Shown here one piece after another: positions 56,500 to 64,000 of a stretch of DNA of 64,000 nucleotides (position 1 is its first letter; every line of letters starts with the position of its first letter). The stretch is from Actinosynnema sp. ALI-1.44 (lineage in GTDB: Bacteria; Actinomycetota; Actinomycetes; Mycobacteriales; Pseudonocardiaceae). The stretch covers positions 532,096 to 596,095 of the forward strand of contig NZ_MTQO01000050.1 in the NCBI RefSeq assembly GCF_001984155.1, given 5' to 3'. The notes below the pieces were generated by a model. That model worked only from the letters and a program-made list of their open reading frames with translations, was not told the DNA's origin and did no database searches. A program made the position numbers and the translations under genes.

Positions 56500-57020
56500 T
56501 TCTGTACCTCGATCTCTCGGTGCTCCCCGAGCAGTTCGCGCAACCGGCTCAACGCCCGGTTCGTGTACGACTTGACTGTGCCCTCGGTGCAGCCGAGGAC
56601 ACGGGCGGTGTCCGCGACCGTCAGGTCGGCGTAGAACCGGAACACGATGACTTCGCGTTGCCGCGTCGGCAGCAGGCGCAACGCCTGGACCAGCGCGTCC
56701 CGCTCGGCGATCCGGTCGGCCGAGTCGAGCGCCGCGAGCTGGGGGAGGTCGGCCTGGTGTCTTTCCCGCACGCGGCGGCTCAGGTTGCGCCACCGGTCGC
56801 GGGTGAGGTTGACCAGCACACGGCGCGCATAGGCTTCGGGCTGCGCGCTCGCAGCCGACCAGCGCCACGCGACCCGCAACAACGTGGTCTGGAGCAGGTC
56901 CTCCGCGTGGCCACGGTCGCCGACCAGCAGAAACGCCGTCCGCAGCAACGCAGGTGATCGAGCGCGGACGAATTCCTCGAACGCTGGGTCCAGCTCGCGG
57001 GAACCACCGGGGAAACTCAT
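56496..57020 (-). CDS. ECF sigma factor (SigE-family type)
   Basis: A 174-residue sigma-70 family factor. Region 2: FEEFVRARSPALLRTAFLLV then HAEDLLQTTLLRVAWRW and YARRVLVNLTRDRWR. Region 4: LRLLPTRQREVIVFRFYADL, TVADTARVLGCTEGTVKSYT with NRALSRLREL. The short linker and the opening R-x-R-S-P-A-L-L-R-T-A-F-L-L are typical of the actinobacterial SigE (SigM-like) group that pairs with a membrane protein. It is divergent from an amidase gene. Confidence 0.93.
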   Translation of the reverse strand: MSFPGGSRELDPAFEEFVRARSPALLRTAFLLVGDRGHAEDLLQTTLLRVAWRWSAASAQPEAYARRVLVNLTRDRWRNLSRRVRERHQADLPQLAALDSADRIAERDALVQALRLLPTRQREVIVFRFYADLTVADTARVLGCTEGTVKSYTNRALSRLRELLGEHREIEVQK

Positions 57021-57083
57021 GTCCTTGAAGACTCCGTCCGGCGCGACGCGGTTGTCACCCCGGCCAATCGGAGGTTGACGCCC

Positions 57084-58646
57084 GTGCCCCACGCGAGTGG
57101 GGTGGACGTCGTGCGATGGCTGCGCTTCACCACACCACTTGTCCTCCTGGCGACACTCGCGGCTCCGGTCTCGGCCGCGCCCGCCTTCGACCTCGACCGC
57201 GCGACGATCCCCGACCTGCAGCGGAGCATGGATCACGGCAGGCTGACCGCGGCGCGCTTGACCGACATGTACCTGGCCAGGATCCGTGCGCTCGACGGCA
57301 GGCTCAACTCCGTCATGCTGCTCGACCCGACCGCGACCGACCAGGCCAAAGCCAGCGACCGACGCCGCCGCGAAGGCAGGTCACGCGGACCGCTCGACGG
57401 CATCCCCGTCCTGCTCAAGGACAACGTCGACACCGCCGGGCTGCGGACCACAGCCGGTTCCCGCGCGTTGATGGGCACTCCGCCCGCGAAGGACGCCTTC
57501 CTCGTCCAACGTCTGCGCGCGGCGGGTGCGGTCATCCTGGGTAAGGCGAATCTCTCCGAATGGGCGAACTTCCGCGCCGCGAAACCCACGTCCGGGTGGT
57601 CCGGTGTCGGCGGGCAGACCCACAACCCGTACGTCCTGGACCGCAATCCGTGTGGTTCCTCCGCCGGATCGGGTGCGGCGATCGCGGCGTCGCTGGCGCA
57701 GGTGGCGATCGGCACGGAAACCGACGGGTCGGTCGTGTGCCCGGCGGGGATGACCGGGCTGGTCGGCCACAAACCCACGCTCGGGCTCGTCAGCCGGACC
57801 GGTGTCGTGCCGATCTCCGCCGAACAGGACACCGCGGGCCCGATGACCAGGCACGTCGTCGACTCGGCGATCACGCTGGCGGCACTGCGCGGGCGCGACC
57901 CGCAGGACCCGGCCACGCGTGCCGTGCCCGCCAACCAGCCGCGTGACTACCGCCTTGACGAGCGGTCGCTGAAAGGCGCCCGGATCGGCCTGTGGCGGCT
58001 GCCGGTCCTCGGACCGGACGTGGACGCCGTGATGACCAGGTCGGCCGAGCAGTTGCGGGCCCGTGGCGCGCAGGTCGTCGAGATCCAGATGCCGTACCAG
58101 GAACGCCTCGCCCAGTTGGAGATCCCCGCGCTGCTCACCGAGTTCCACCGGGACATCGACAAGTACCTGGCCACCCGCAAGGGCCCACGCGACCTCGCCG
58201 CGTTGATCGAGTACAACAAGAGCGACCCGCTGGAGCGGACCTGCTTCGAAGGCCAGGAGCTGTTCGAAGCGGCGCTCGCCGCGCCGCCGCCCACCGACCC
58301 CGGCTACCAGGCGGGCCGCAGGGAACTCACCGACCTCGCGAAACGCTCGATCGACGAGACACTGGCCCGGCACCGGCTCGACGCGATCGTCGCGCCGACC
58401 AACCCGCCAGCGTGGAAGACGAACTGCGCGACCGGCGACAACGACATCATCCCGTCGTCGACGCCTGCCGCGGTCTCCGGCTACCCGGCGGTGACCGTGC
58501 CTGCCGGATTCGTCGGCGAACTGCCCGTCGGTCTCTCGTTCATGGCGGGACGCTGGGCGGACGGCAAACTCCTGTCGCTCGCGTACTCCTTCGAACAGCA
58601 CACCGAAGCCCGCAAGCCACCGAAGTTCCTGCCGACGACCCCTTGA
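57084..58646 (+). CDS. Secreted amidase (amidase signature family)
   Basis: A 520-residue exported amidase. A signal peptide (RFTTPLVLLATLAAPVSAAP) is followed by the AS domain: DGIPVLLKDNVDTAGLRTTA with the catalytic Lys, PCGSSAGSGAAIAASLAQVA with the cis-Ser and TETDGSVVCPAGMTGLVGHK with the nucleophile Ser region. LARHRLDAIVAPTNPPAW is the C-terminal substrate region. The Ser-cis-Ser-Lys triad is intact. The start is uncertain: TTG 57075, GTG 57084 and GTG 57111 are all possible; GGAGG at 57070-57074 fits 57084 best. Related secreted amidases act on glutamyl or peptide amides. It is divergent from the sigma factor. Confidence 0.87.
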   Translation: MPHASGVDVVRWLRFTTPLVLLATLAAPVSAAPAFDLDRATIPDLQRSMDHGRLTAARLTDMYLARIRALDGRLNSVMLLDPTATDQAKASDRRRREGRSRGPLDGIPVLLKDNVDTAGLRTTAGSRALMGTPPAKDAFLVQRLRAAGAVILGKANLSEWANFRAAKPTSGWSGVGGQTHNPYVLDRNPCGSSAGSGAAIAASLAQVAIGTETDGSVVCPAGMTGLVGHKPTLGLVSRTGVVPISAEQDTAGPMTRHVVDSAITLAALRGRDPQDPATRAVPANQPRDYRLDERSLKGARIGLWRLPVLGPDVDAVMTRSAEQLRARGAQVVEIQMPYQERLAQLEIPALLTEFHRDIDKYLATRKGPRDLAALIEYNKSDPLERTCFEGQELFEAALAAPPPTDPGYQAGRRELTDLAKRSIDETLARHRLDAIVAPTNPPAWKTNCATGDNDIIPSSTPAAVSGYPAVTVPAGFVGELPVGLSFMAGRWADGKLLSLAYSFEQHTEARKPPKFLPTTP

Positions 58647-58679
58647 TCTCAAGGCGGCTTGAGGACCCACGGTGGGTTC

Positions 58680-60185
58680 ATGAGAACTCGGGAAATCCCG
58701 GTACTGGTTGTCGGTGCCGGACCAGTGGGCCTTTCGACGGCGGTGTTCCTCTCGCATTGGGGCGTGCGGCCGGTCGTGATCGACAAACGCGATCCGACCG
58801 GCGCGCCGCCCCGTGCGGGAGCGAGCGTGCGCACCCTTGAACTGTTCCGGTCGATCGGCCTGGGCGCCGAGGTCGAGCGGCTCGCCTGGACAGCGTCCAC
58901 GCCGATGGCCGGGATCTTCAAAGACAGCGCGTTCGGCGCGGTACAGCAGGTCAGCGGCCTGCCTGAGCGGTACGCGACACGGCTGGAGACGTGCAGCCCA
59001 GTCGACGCGCGGTTGAACGTGACCCAGTCGGAGGTGCAACGAGTCGCCCTCGACTACCTCGGTGACCGCGCCACAGTCGAATTCGGCGTCGAGCTGCTCG
59101 ATCTGGCGGCGAACGAGTCGGGTGTGCGGGTCGAAGTGGTCGACAGGCGCACCGGCGAGCCGGAGGAAATCGTGGCGGAGTACGTGATCGCGGCGGACGG
59201 CGCCAGGAGCCAGATCCGGCAGCGGCTTGGCATAACCGTGCCGGACCGGACCGTCGTGGCCAGGCTGAACACGGCGTTCTTCCGTGCCGATCTCGGCAGC
59301 ATCGTGGAAACGTGGGGCACCGGCGCCTGTTTTGTCCGCAACGAACACGTCTACGCCACGCTGTTCTCGAAGAACGGTCGTGACCAGTGGTCGTCGCACA
59401 TCATGGACTACCCCGGAAAACCGGCGGAACTGGCGGAACTGTCCGAGCACAGGACCATCGAACTGCTCCACGCGGCGATCGGCGACGAACGGGTCGACAT
59501 CGACCTGCACGCGGTCAACGCGTGGGAGGCGGCGATCGGCATCGCGTCGAGACTCAGGCACGGCCGGGTGTTCCTGGTAGGCGACGCGGCGCACGTGCAG
59601 AGCTCTGCAGGCGGACTCGGCATGAACACCGGGATCCAGGACGGCCACAACCTGGCGTGGAAGATCGCCGCCGTCCTCGCCGGGGACGCGGCACCGAACC
59701 TGCTGGACACCTACGAGCCCGAACGGCTCGCCGCCATCGACGCGTCGCTGGCCCTGTCACGCCGGATGCACGAGGGCTATCGGAACCGGGTGGACCCCGA
59801 CCGCCTCTACGAGGAGATCGCGGTCGACTACCTGCGCGGAATGATGTTCTACGGCTACCAACCGGACGACTACGACGTGCTGCGGGATGAGATCCGCCCA
59901 GGCCACCGCCTCCCGCACAGCTGGGTGGAGACGGATCGTGGGCGGACGTCCACGATCGACCTTGTCGGTGCCCGGTGGACAGCGCTCACCGCGTCTGCCG
60001 AGGTCCGTGCGCAGTTCGGCACGGAAATCCAGGCGGTCGAGGTTCCCGGGGTCGATGCTGTGCTCGTCCGCCCGGACGGGTTCGTCGAGTGGGTGGCGAG
60101 CGGGGACGAACCGGACCTGGCGGCCGCCCTGACCGGCGCCTTGCACCGCGTGCTTGGCTGTGCCGACCCGGTGCGACCGGGCTGA
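58680..60185 (+). CDS. FAD-dependent aromatic hydroxylase (PheA/TfdB type)
   Basis: A 501-residue flavoprotein hydroxylase. It opens REIPVLVVGAGPVGLSTAVF then LSHWGVRPVVIDKR; PRAGASVRTLELFRSIGLG follows, VIAADGARSQIRQRLGI is the DG motif, and LVGDAAHVQSSAGGLGMNTG then IQDGHNLAWKIAAVLAGD is the second FAD motif. A C-terminal thioredoxin-like domain (from about 400) is typical of PgaE/RdmE-type polyketide hydroxylases and phenol hydroxylases. No polyketide genes lie nearby. ATG 58680 follows GGTGGG. Intact. Confidence 0.9.
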   Translation: MRTREIPVLVVGAGPVGLSTAVFLSHWGVRPVVIDKRDPTGAPPRAGASVRTLELFRSIGLGAEVERLAWTASTPMAGIFKDSAFGAVQQVSGLPERYATRLETCSPVDARLNVTQSEVQRVALDYLGDRATVEFGVELLDLAANESGVRVEVVDRRTGEPEEIVAEYVIAADGARSQIRQRLGITVPDRTVVARLNTAFFRADLGSIVETWGTGACFVRNEHVYATLFSKNGRDQWSSHIMDYPGKPAELAELSEHRTIELLHAAIGDERVDIDLHAVNAWEAAIGIASRLRHGRVFLVGDAAHVQSSAGGLGMNTGIQDGHNLAWKIAAVLAGDAAPNLLDTYEPERLAAIDASLALSRRMHEGYRNRVDPDRLYEEIAVDYLRGMMFYGYQPDDYDVLRDEIRPGHRLPHSWVETDRGRTSTIDLVGARWTALTASAEVRAQFGTEIQAVEVPGVDAVLVRPDGFVEWVASGDEPDLAAALTGALHRVLGCADPVRPG

Positions 60186-60248
60186 CCTGGAACGACGTCG
60201 GCAACGGGGTGCCACCGGGATCCGCGTGATCTTCGGCAGGCTACTTTC

Positions 60249-63200
60249 GTGTCTGTGACCGAAGTGTCTGCGTGCACAGTGGCGACCAGTGCCCAACTTC
60301 CCGCCGCAAGGGTGACAGCCGACTCGTTCCGGGTGACCCACCCGGGTGCGAGGTTCGACATCCTCCTGGTCGACGGCGAACCCGGCGGGGACGTGCTGAC
60401 CCCGGCCGACATCGGTGTGGACGACGCCGAACTGGCGCTGCTGTCGACGGCTTACACCGCCGAGCAGGTCCGTGCCGTGTTGCGGCCGCGGCTGCTGCAG
60501 GCACTGCTGGCCAACGGCCCGGTGCTGTACCTCGACCCGTCGGTGCTCGTGCTCGCGTCCGTCGACACGATCGTGAAGGACGCGTTGAAACAAGGCGACT
60601 TCGCCTTGGTGCCACGGGTGTTGCAGCCGCTGCCGCACGACGGACTGGCCCCGACGCCGGAAGACCTGATCGAAGCGGGTGTCTACGAACCGGGGTTCCT
60701 CGCGGTCGGACCCGGTGCCCAGGAGGTGCTGACCTCGTGGGCGCGGCACGCGGCCAGGGCGCCGGAGGCCGCGGACGGCTTCCTCGACGGACTGCCCGCG
60801 CTGGCCAGGCACCACGTCATCCGTGACGTCGGGGTCGGTCTCTCGGTGTGGAACGCGGGCCAGCGCGACGCGGAGCTGCTGACCAACGGCTACTGCGCGA
60901 TGCCGGTGCCGATCGGCGAACCCGTGATGCTGCGGACCGTGCACTTCCACGGCTTCGACCCGAAGAAGCCGTGGCTGCTGTCGGCGGACATCACCGACCG
61001 GCCGAGGACGTTGCTGTCGGAACGACCGGGCCTGGAGAGCCTCTGCGACGACTACCGGGCGAAACTCGTCGACGCCGGGCTGGCGGCCAAGGGCAGGCCG
61101 TTCGCCCGGTTGTCCGACGGAACCGTGCTGCCGGACGGACTGCGTGCGCGGTTCCGGGCCGCCTGGCACGAGGCCCAGGTGATCGGCGAGGACCCGCCGC
61201 CCGCGGCGACGGACGAGAAGGCGTTTCTCCGCTGGGCGTGCGCGCCCGTGGACGGCCAGTCGGGCAGCACAGTCTGGGCGAAGGCGCTCTGGGAGGACGA
61301 CCCGTGGCTGCGTGAGCGCTACCCGGACCCGTTCGGGGCCAACGCGGACGAGTTCCGCCGGTGGTGTGAGACCGAAGGCGTCCTGCAGGGCCGGTTGCAC
61401 CCGGTCGCCGTACCGGCACCGCTGGCGGCTCGCGTGCAGCTGGTCGACCAGTTGGGCGTGTCGGTGCTGGGTGTCGGCCCGCTCGCTGAGTCCGTACGGC
61501 TGAGCGCCGGCGCGTCCGGACTGCCCATCGCGTCGGACGCGCGCTACCCCGTGGTGCTGTGCTGCGGCGATGTGGCGGACCCGCCGCGTGAGCGTTACGT
61601 GATCCAGATCCGCGACGAGCCGGGAACGCCGCCGGTCGGCGTCGACGACGTGTGGGTGCCGTGGCCCGCCCCGCCGGGCGCGGAGGCCGTGGTCCTGCCC
61701 GTACCCGACCAGGGCGAGCGCGACGAGGACGAACGCGCCGAGGCGGTGACGAGCCTCGGCCTGCCTGCCGGTGCGGTCTTCACCAGTTTCGTCGACCACG
61801 AAGAGGGCTGCTGCGCCAACGAGACGGACGTGGTCGCCGCGTTCCGAGCGGCCTTTCCCGACCGCGGGGACGTTTCGCTGCTGCTGGCTGTCCGCGGTGC
61901 CGCGGGACAACGCGCCGCGGCGGAGCGCCTCCGCCTGGCCACCGCGCACGACCGGCGGATCCGTCTGGTCGAGACCGAATCGGCGCACCGGCTCGCAGTG
62001 GACGCTGCGGACTGGGTCGTTCTGTTGCACGACAAGGAATGCCCTTCGGCGACCGAGCTGGGTTCGGTCGCCGCGAGGGGAGTTCCGCTGATCACGACGA
62101 ACGTCGGTGTCGCGGCCGAACTGTTCGACTCGGACAGCGTGATGTTCGTGTCCCGTGTGGACGGTCTGAGCGAGCACGTGCAGCACGCCGCCAGGCTGAT
62201 GCGCGACCTCGCGCCGGACGTCGCCATGGCCGACAAGATCGGCGCGGCCGGGCGGACCCGTGTGCTCGCCGTGCGCGCGGTGGGGATCTCGGCCGAGCAG
62301 TTGAGGGAACGGGTGGAGCACGCGTACCGCAACTGGCGGGTGGAACACGGCCGCAAGCTCGCGGGCGAACCGGACCCGTTCGCGCCGTTGCAGGCGGCGA
62401 GGCACGCGCTGTTGCGTGAGCCCGACGTCGAGGTCGGGCACCGCATCCCGATGGCGCCCGCGCTGCGCAAGGCAGTGCTGCGCGTGCTCAACCACTACGA
62501 CAACCACGTCCGCACGATGCTGAGTTCCATTGTGGACTCGACCGAGCGGTCGACGAGAGAAGTGATCCGCCGCCAGGAGGACCTGGCGGCGGTGCGGCGG
62601 GTCGAGGCGGCCCCGGCCGGGCCGGACCACAGGGTGGACCGGCTGGCGGTCCAGCTCGACACCGCGCTGCGCCGGATCGAAAGCCTCGAAGACCGGCTTG
62701 TCGCCCAATCGCGTGAACGTGACGAGAACACCCGCACGGCGTCGGCCTCGACGCGCACCGCTGACGCGCTGCGACGAGTGGTGGTCAGGGAACACGAACG
62801 GGTGCATGGTCGGGTGGACGGGAGCACGCTCGTGCTCTCCGACGCGGGCCTCCTGCGCCTGCCGTCCGACGACATCGCGATGCTGCCTTTGTTGTCCAGC
62901 AACGGTGTTTGGGAACAACCGGTCGCGGACCTGATCGACTCGCTGATCGAGCCCGACGGGGTGTTCCTCGACATCGGCGCCTATGTGGGCTACCACACAC
63001 TGCGGATGCTCACCCGGATGGGCAACTCGGGTGCGGTCGTCGCGGTGGAACCCGATCCGAAAGCCGTTGACCTGCTCAAACGCAATGTCGCGGCGAACAC
63101 CCCCGAGCACTTGGCCGACCGGCTGTGCGTGGTCGAGGCCGCGGCGTGGGACACCGAGGGGACCCTGGTGACCGACCCGGCTTTGGGCGGCGGGGTGAGT

Positions 63201-63599
63201 GTCTGGCCGGGGACGGGTGAGCCCGAGCGAACGGTGCCGTCGGTCCGGCTCGACCGGGCCATCGAGGCGTTGCCCGCACTGCGGAAACTCAGGTTGTCCG
63301 TGGTCAAGGCGGATGTGCCTGGCCGGACCCATCGTGCGTTGGGTGGCCTGGTGCGGTTGCTGCGCAGGGACCGGCCGCACGTGATCTGCTCGTTCTCGTC
63401 GACGGCGATGAAGGAGCTCGGGGACGACCCGTTGACGGCGCTGCGCGAGTTCCGCACGTGGGGCTACGAGGCCGCGTTCGTCGGCGACCAGCAGACGACC
63501 CCGCTCGCCGAGATGGCCGAGGTGCTCGCCTCCGCAGGGGAGCGAAACCTCTGGCTCAGGCCTCTGACCAGCCGATTTGACATTGCCCCCGGCACCTGA
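60249..63599 (+). CDS. Glycosyltransferase-like / coiled-coil / FkbM methyltransferase fusion
   Basis: An 1116-residue multidomain protein. Residues about 1-290 look like a GT-A-like half that lacks a clear DxD (LLSTAYTAEQVRAVLRPRLL, GPVLYLDPSVLVLASVDTIV, VRDVGVGLSVWNAGQ-like VIRDVGVGLSVWNAGQRDAE). Residues about 380-690 form a GT-B-like part (VFTSFVDHEEGCCANETDVV, WVVLLHDKECPSATELGSVA, GVPLITTNVGVAAELFDSDS). Residues about 750-840 are helical with repeated R/E heptads. Residues about 875-1110 are an FkbM methyltransferase (VFLDIGAYVGYHTLRMLTRM, VVAVEPDPKAVDLLKRNVAA, VPSVRLDRAIEALPALRKLR). It probably decorates a surface glycan, which is inference. The gene stops where an rRNA promoter begins. 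Confidence 0.78.
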   Translation: MSVTEVSACTVATSAQLPAARVTADSFRVTHPGARFDILLVDGEPGGDVLTPADIGVDDAELALLSTAYTAEQVRAVLRPRLLQALLANGPVLYLDPSVLVLASVDTIVKDALKQGDFALVPRVLQPLPHDGLAPTPEDLIEAGVYEPGFLAVGPGAQEVLTSWARHAARAPEAADGFLDGLPALARHHVIRDVGVGLSVWNAGQRDAELLTNGYCAMPVPIGEPVMLRTVHFHGFDPKKPWLLSADITDRPRTLLSERPGLESLCDDYRAKLVDAGLAAKGRPFARLSDGTVLPDGLRARFRAAWHEAQVIGEDPPPAATDEKAFLRWACAPVDGQSGSTVWAKALWEDDPWLRERYPDPFGANADEFRRWCETEGVLQGRLHPVAVPAPLAARVQLVDQLGVSVLGVGPLAESVRLSAGASGLPIASDARYPVVLCCGDVADPPRERYVIQIRDEPGTPPVGVDDVWVPWPAPPGAEAVVLPVPDQGERDEDERAEAVTSLGLPAGAVFTSFVDHEEGCCANETDVVAAFRAAFPDRGDVSLLLAVRGAAGQRAAAERLRLATAHDRRIRLVETESAHRLAVDAADWVVLLHDKECPSATELGSVAARGVPLITTNVGVAAELFDSDSVMFVSRVDGLSEHVQHAARLMRDLAPDVAMADKIGAAGRTRVLAVRAVGISAEQLRERVEHAYRNWRVEHGRKLAGEPDPFAPLQAARHALLREPDVEVGHRIPMAPALRKAVLRVLNHYDNHVRTMLSSIVDSTERSTREVIRRQEDLAAVRRVEAAPAGPDHRVDRLAVQLDTALRRIESLEDRLVAQSRERDENTRTASASTRTADALRRVVVREHERVHGRVDGSTLVLSDAGLLRLPSDDIAMLPLLSSNGVWEQPVADLIDSLIEPDGVFLDIGAYVGYHTLRMLTRMGNSGAVVAVEPDPKAVDLLKRNVAANTPEHLADRLCVVEAAAWDTEGTLVTDPALGGGVSVWPGTGEPERTVPSVRLDRAIEALPALRKLRLSVVKADVPGRTHRALGGLVRLLRRDRPHVICSFSSTAMKELGDDPLTALREFRTWGYEAAFVGDQQTTPLAEMAEVLASAGERNLWLRPLTSRFDIAPGT

Positions 63600-63606
63600 G
63601 TAACTT
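63577..63606 (+). promoter_or_regulatory. rRNA operon promoter 1
   Basis: TTGACA at 63577-63582, an 18-base spacer and TAACTT at 63601-63606. The -35 box lies inside the last codons of the FkbM fusion gene. Confidence 0.65.
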
Positions 63607-63724
63607 TCTCCCCGTCGCAAGGACAGCCGGACGGAACAGGACGAAAGAGCCTGGCGGGGACGGCGAAGGGCCGAAAGCCTCTCAGGTACACTGAGCAAGG
63701 AACAGCCCACCGGGTCGAGCGGAT

Positions 63725-63753
63725 TTGACACCGCGAATCGGACCGAGTAAAGT
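63725..63753 (+). promoter_or_regulatory. rRNA operon promoter 2
   Basis: TTGACA at 63725-63730, a 17-base spacer and TAAAGT at 63748-63753: a strong sigma-A-type promoter. Additional -10-like boxes occur at 63687-63692 (TACACT) and 63822-63827 (TAGAGT), so three or four start sites in series are likely. Confidence 0.75.
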
Positions 63754-63827
63754 TCTACGACGTGCCACCAACCAGCTAAGCTTCTAGGTAGGCCCCTCGC
63801 CGGGTCGAATCGGAAGCCTGGTAGAGT

Positions 63828-64000
63828 GGCAAAGCCGAAGAAAACAAAGACTTTGCAGTGCAAGCCCCTTTGCGGGTCGGCTGAATGCCGAACTAAGAAG
63901 GTGTGCGTGTGTTGTTTGAGAACTCAACAGTGTGTCGATCTATTGAAAGCCAGTAGAGCTTTTATGAACCTCGTCAAATGAGGTTCCTTTGAGATGGACA
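63828..64000 (+). promoter_or_regulatory. Leader of a 16S rRNA gene (rrn operon)
   Basis: TTGTTTGAGAACTCAACAGT at 63911-63930 is the conserved rrn leader element (antitermination/processing box) found upstream of 16S genes in actinobacteria. The region after it becomes AT-richer, and AACCTCGTC-AAA-TGAGGTT (63965-63984) can form a processing hairpin. The 16S gene itself would start beyond base 64000. The two promoters upstream fit this reading. Confidence 0.85.

Noticed and set aside
59757..63863. Very long minus-strand open frame of 1368 codons opposite the FkbM fusion gene
   Set aside because: It is an antisense shadow created by GC-rich third positions. It has no ribosome site, domain or motif, while the plus strand shows clear enzyme motifs.
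63828..64000. Start of the 16S rRNA gene inside the window
   Set aside because: The conserved 16S 5' sequence (GAGTTTGATC) does not occur before base 64000; only promoter and leader are present.

Overview
This is a high-GC actinobacterial chromosome segment, most likely from the Pseudonocardiales (Amycolatopsis/Lentzea/Kibdelosporangium type). The signs are strong GC bias at third codon positions, many GTG/TTG starts, ATGA-type stop/start overlaps, an actinobacterial class A RNase P RNA, XRE-DUF397 gene pairs, a T7SS-type protein and LysX/SecA2/LprG-P55 genes. The genus is an inference. The core follows the gene order of the Mycobacterium tuberculosis Rv2236c-Rv2222c region: cobD, SURF1, ptpA, a cobC-like aminotransferase, NIF3, a zinc-ribbon protein, RNase HI/phosphatase, panB, tandem Hip1-like hydrolases and glnA2. 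Blocks of accessory DNA interrupt it.

Layout. 1-7.9 kb: end of cobD, a TIGR04222 membrane protein, SURF1, RidA, fructosamine kinase, ptpA, then a coupled four-gene block (aminotransferase, NIF3, zinc ribbon, RNase HI-phosphatase). 7.9-11.8 kb: two FAD monooxygenases, each facing a TetR gene across a palindromic control region. 11.8-20.7 kb: a decayed zone around rnpB. It holds a frameshifted serine recombinase, the head of an sfnG gene, a broken HxlR gene, the tail of an F420-type reductase, and pieces of a class III lanthipeptide locus (two LanKC synthetase fragments and a precursor-like peptide). An orphan LexA-type SOS box promoter follows. Intact genes among these include an FMN reductase, an ArsR-SRPBCC fusion, a secreted hydrolase and an AlkZ-like protein.

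21.1-29.2 kb: eight tightly packed co-directional genes resembling a type IV secretion apparatus (small membrane proteins, VirB4-like ATPase, VirB6/TrbL-like protein, VirB8/TcpC-like protein, lytic transglycosylase-NlpC/P60 and two small cytosolic proteins). No relaxase or coupling protein is visible. This is the best candidate for an undescribed system here. 29.3-37.4 kb: RNB ribonuclease, NADPH:F420 oxidoreductase, a metal-receptor-like protein, proline iminopeptidase, panB and lysX. 37.4-43.3 kb: a CebR-like box, a T7SS-type protein ending in an HExxH motif, nadE, an orphan Phd antitoxin and secA2.

43.4-50.6 kb: tandem lipoprotein hydrolases, an NMT1-like binding lipoprotein, two small unknown genes and the lprG-p55 pair. 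50.6-60.2 kb: GlxA-type regulator and MFS transporter, XRE-DUF397 pair, glnA2, ECF sigma factor with partner, secreted amidase and an aromatic hydroxylase. 60.2-63.6 kb: a large glycosyltransferase-FkbM methyltransferase fusion. The window ends in the promoter and leader region of a ribosomal RNA operon, before the 16S gene starts.

A 23-base repeat unit recurs six times, in three pairs between genes (33.06, 38.73 and 49.86 kb). Two pairs form long hairpins. All calls come from reading sequence and translations; no database search was run.
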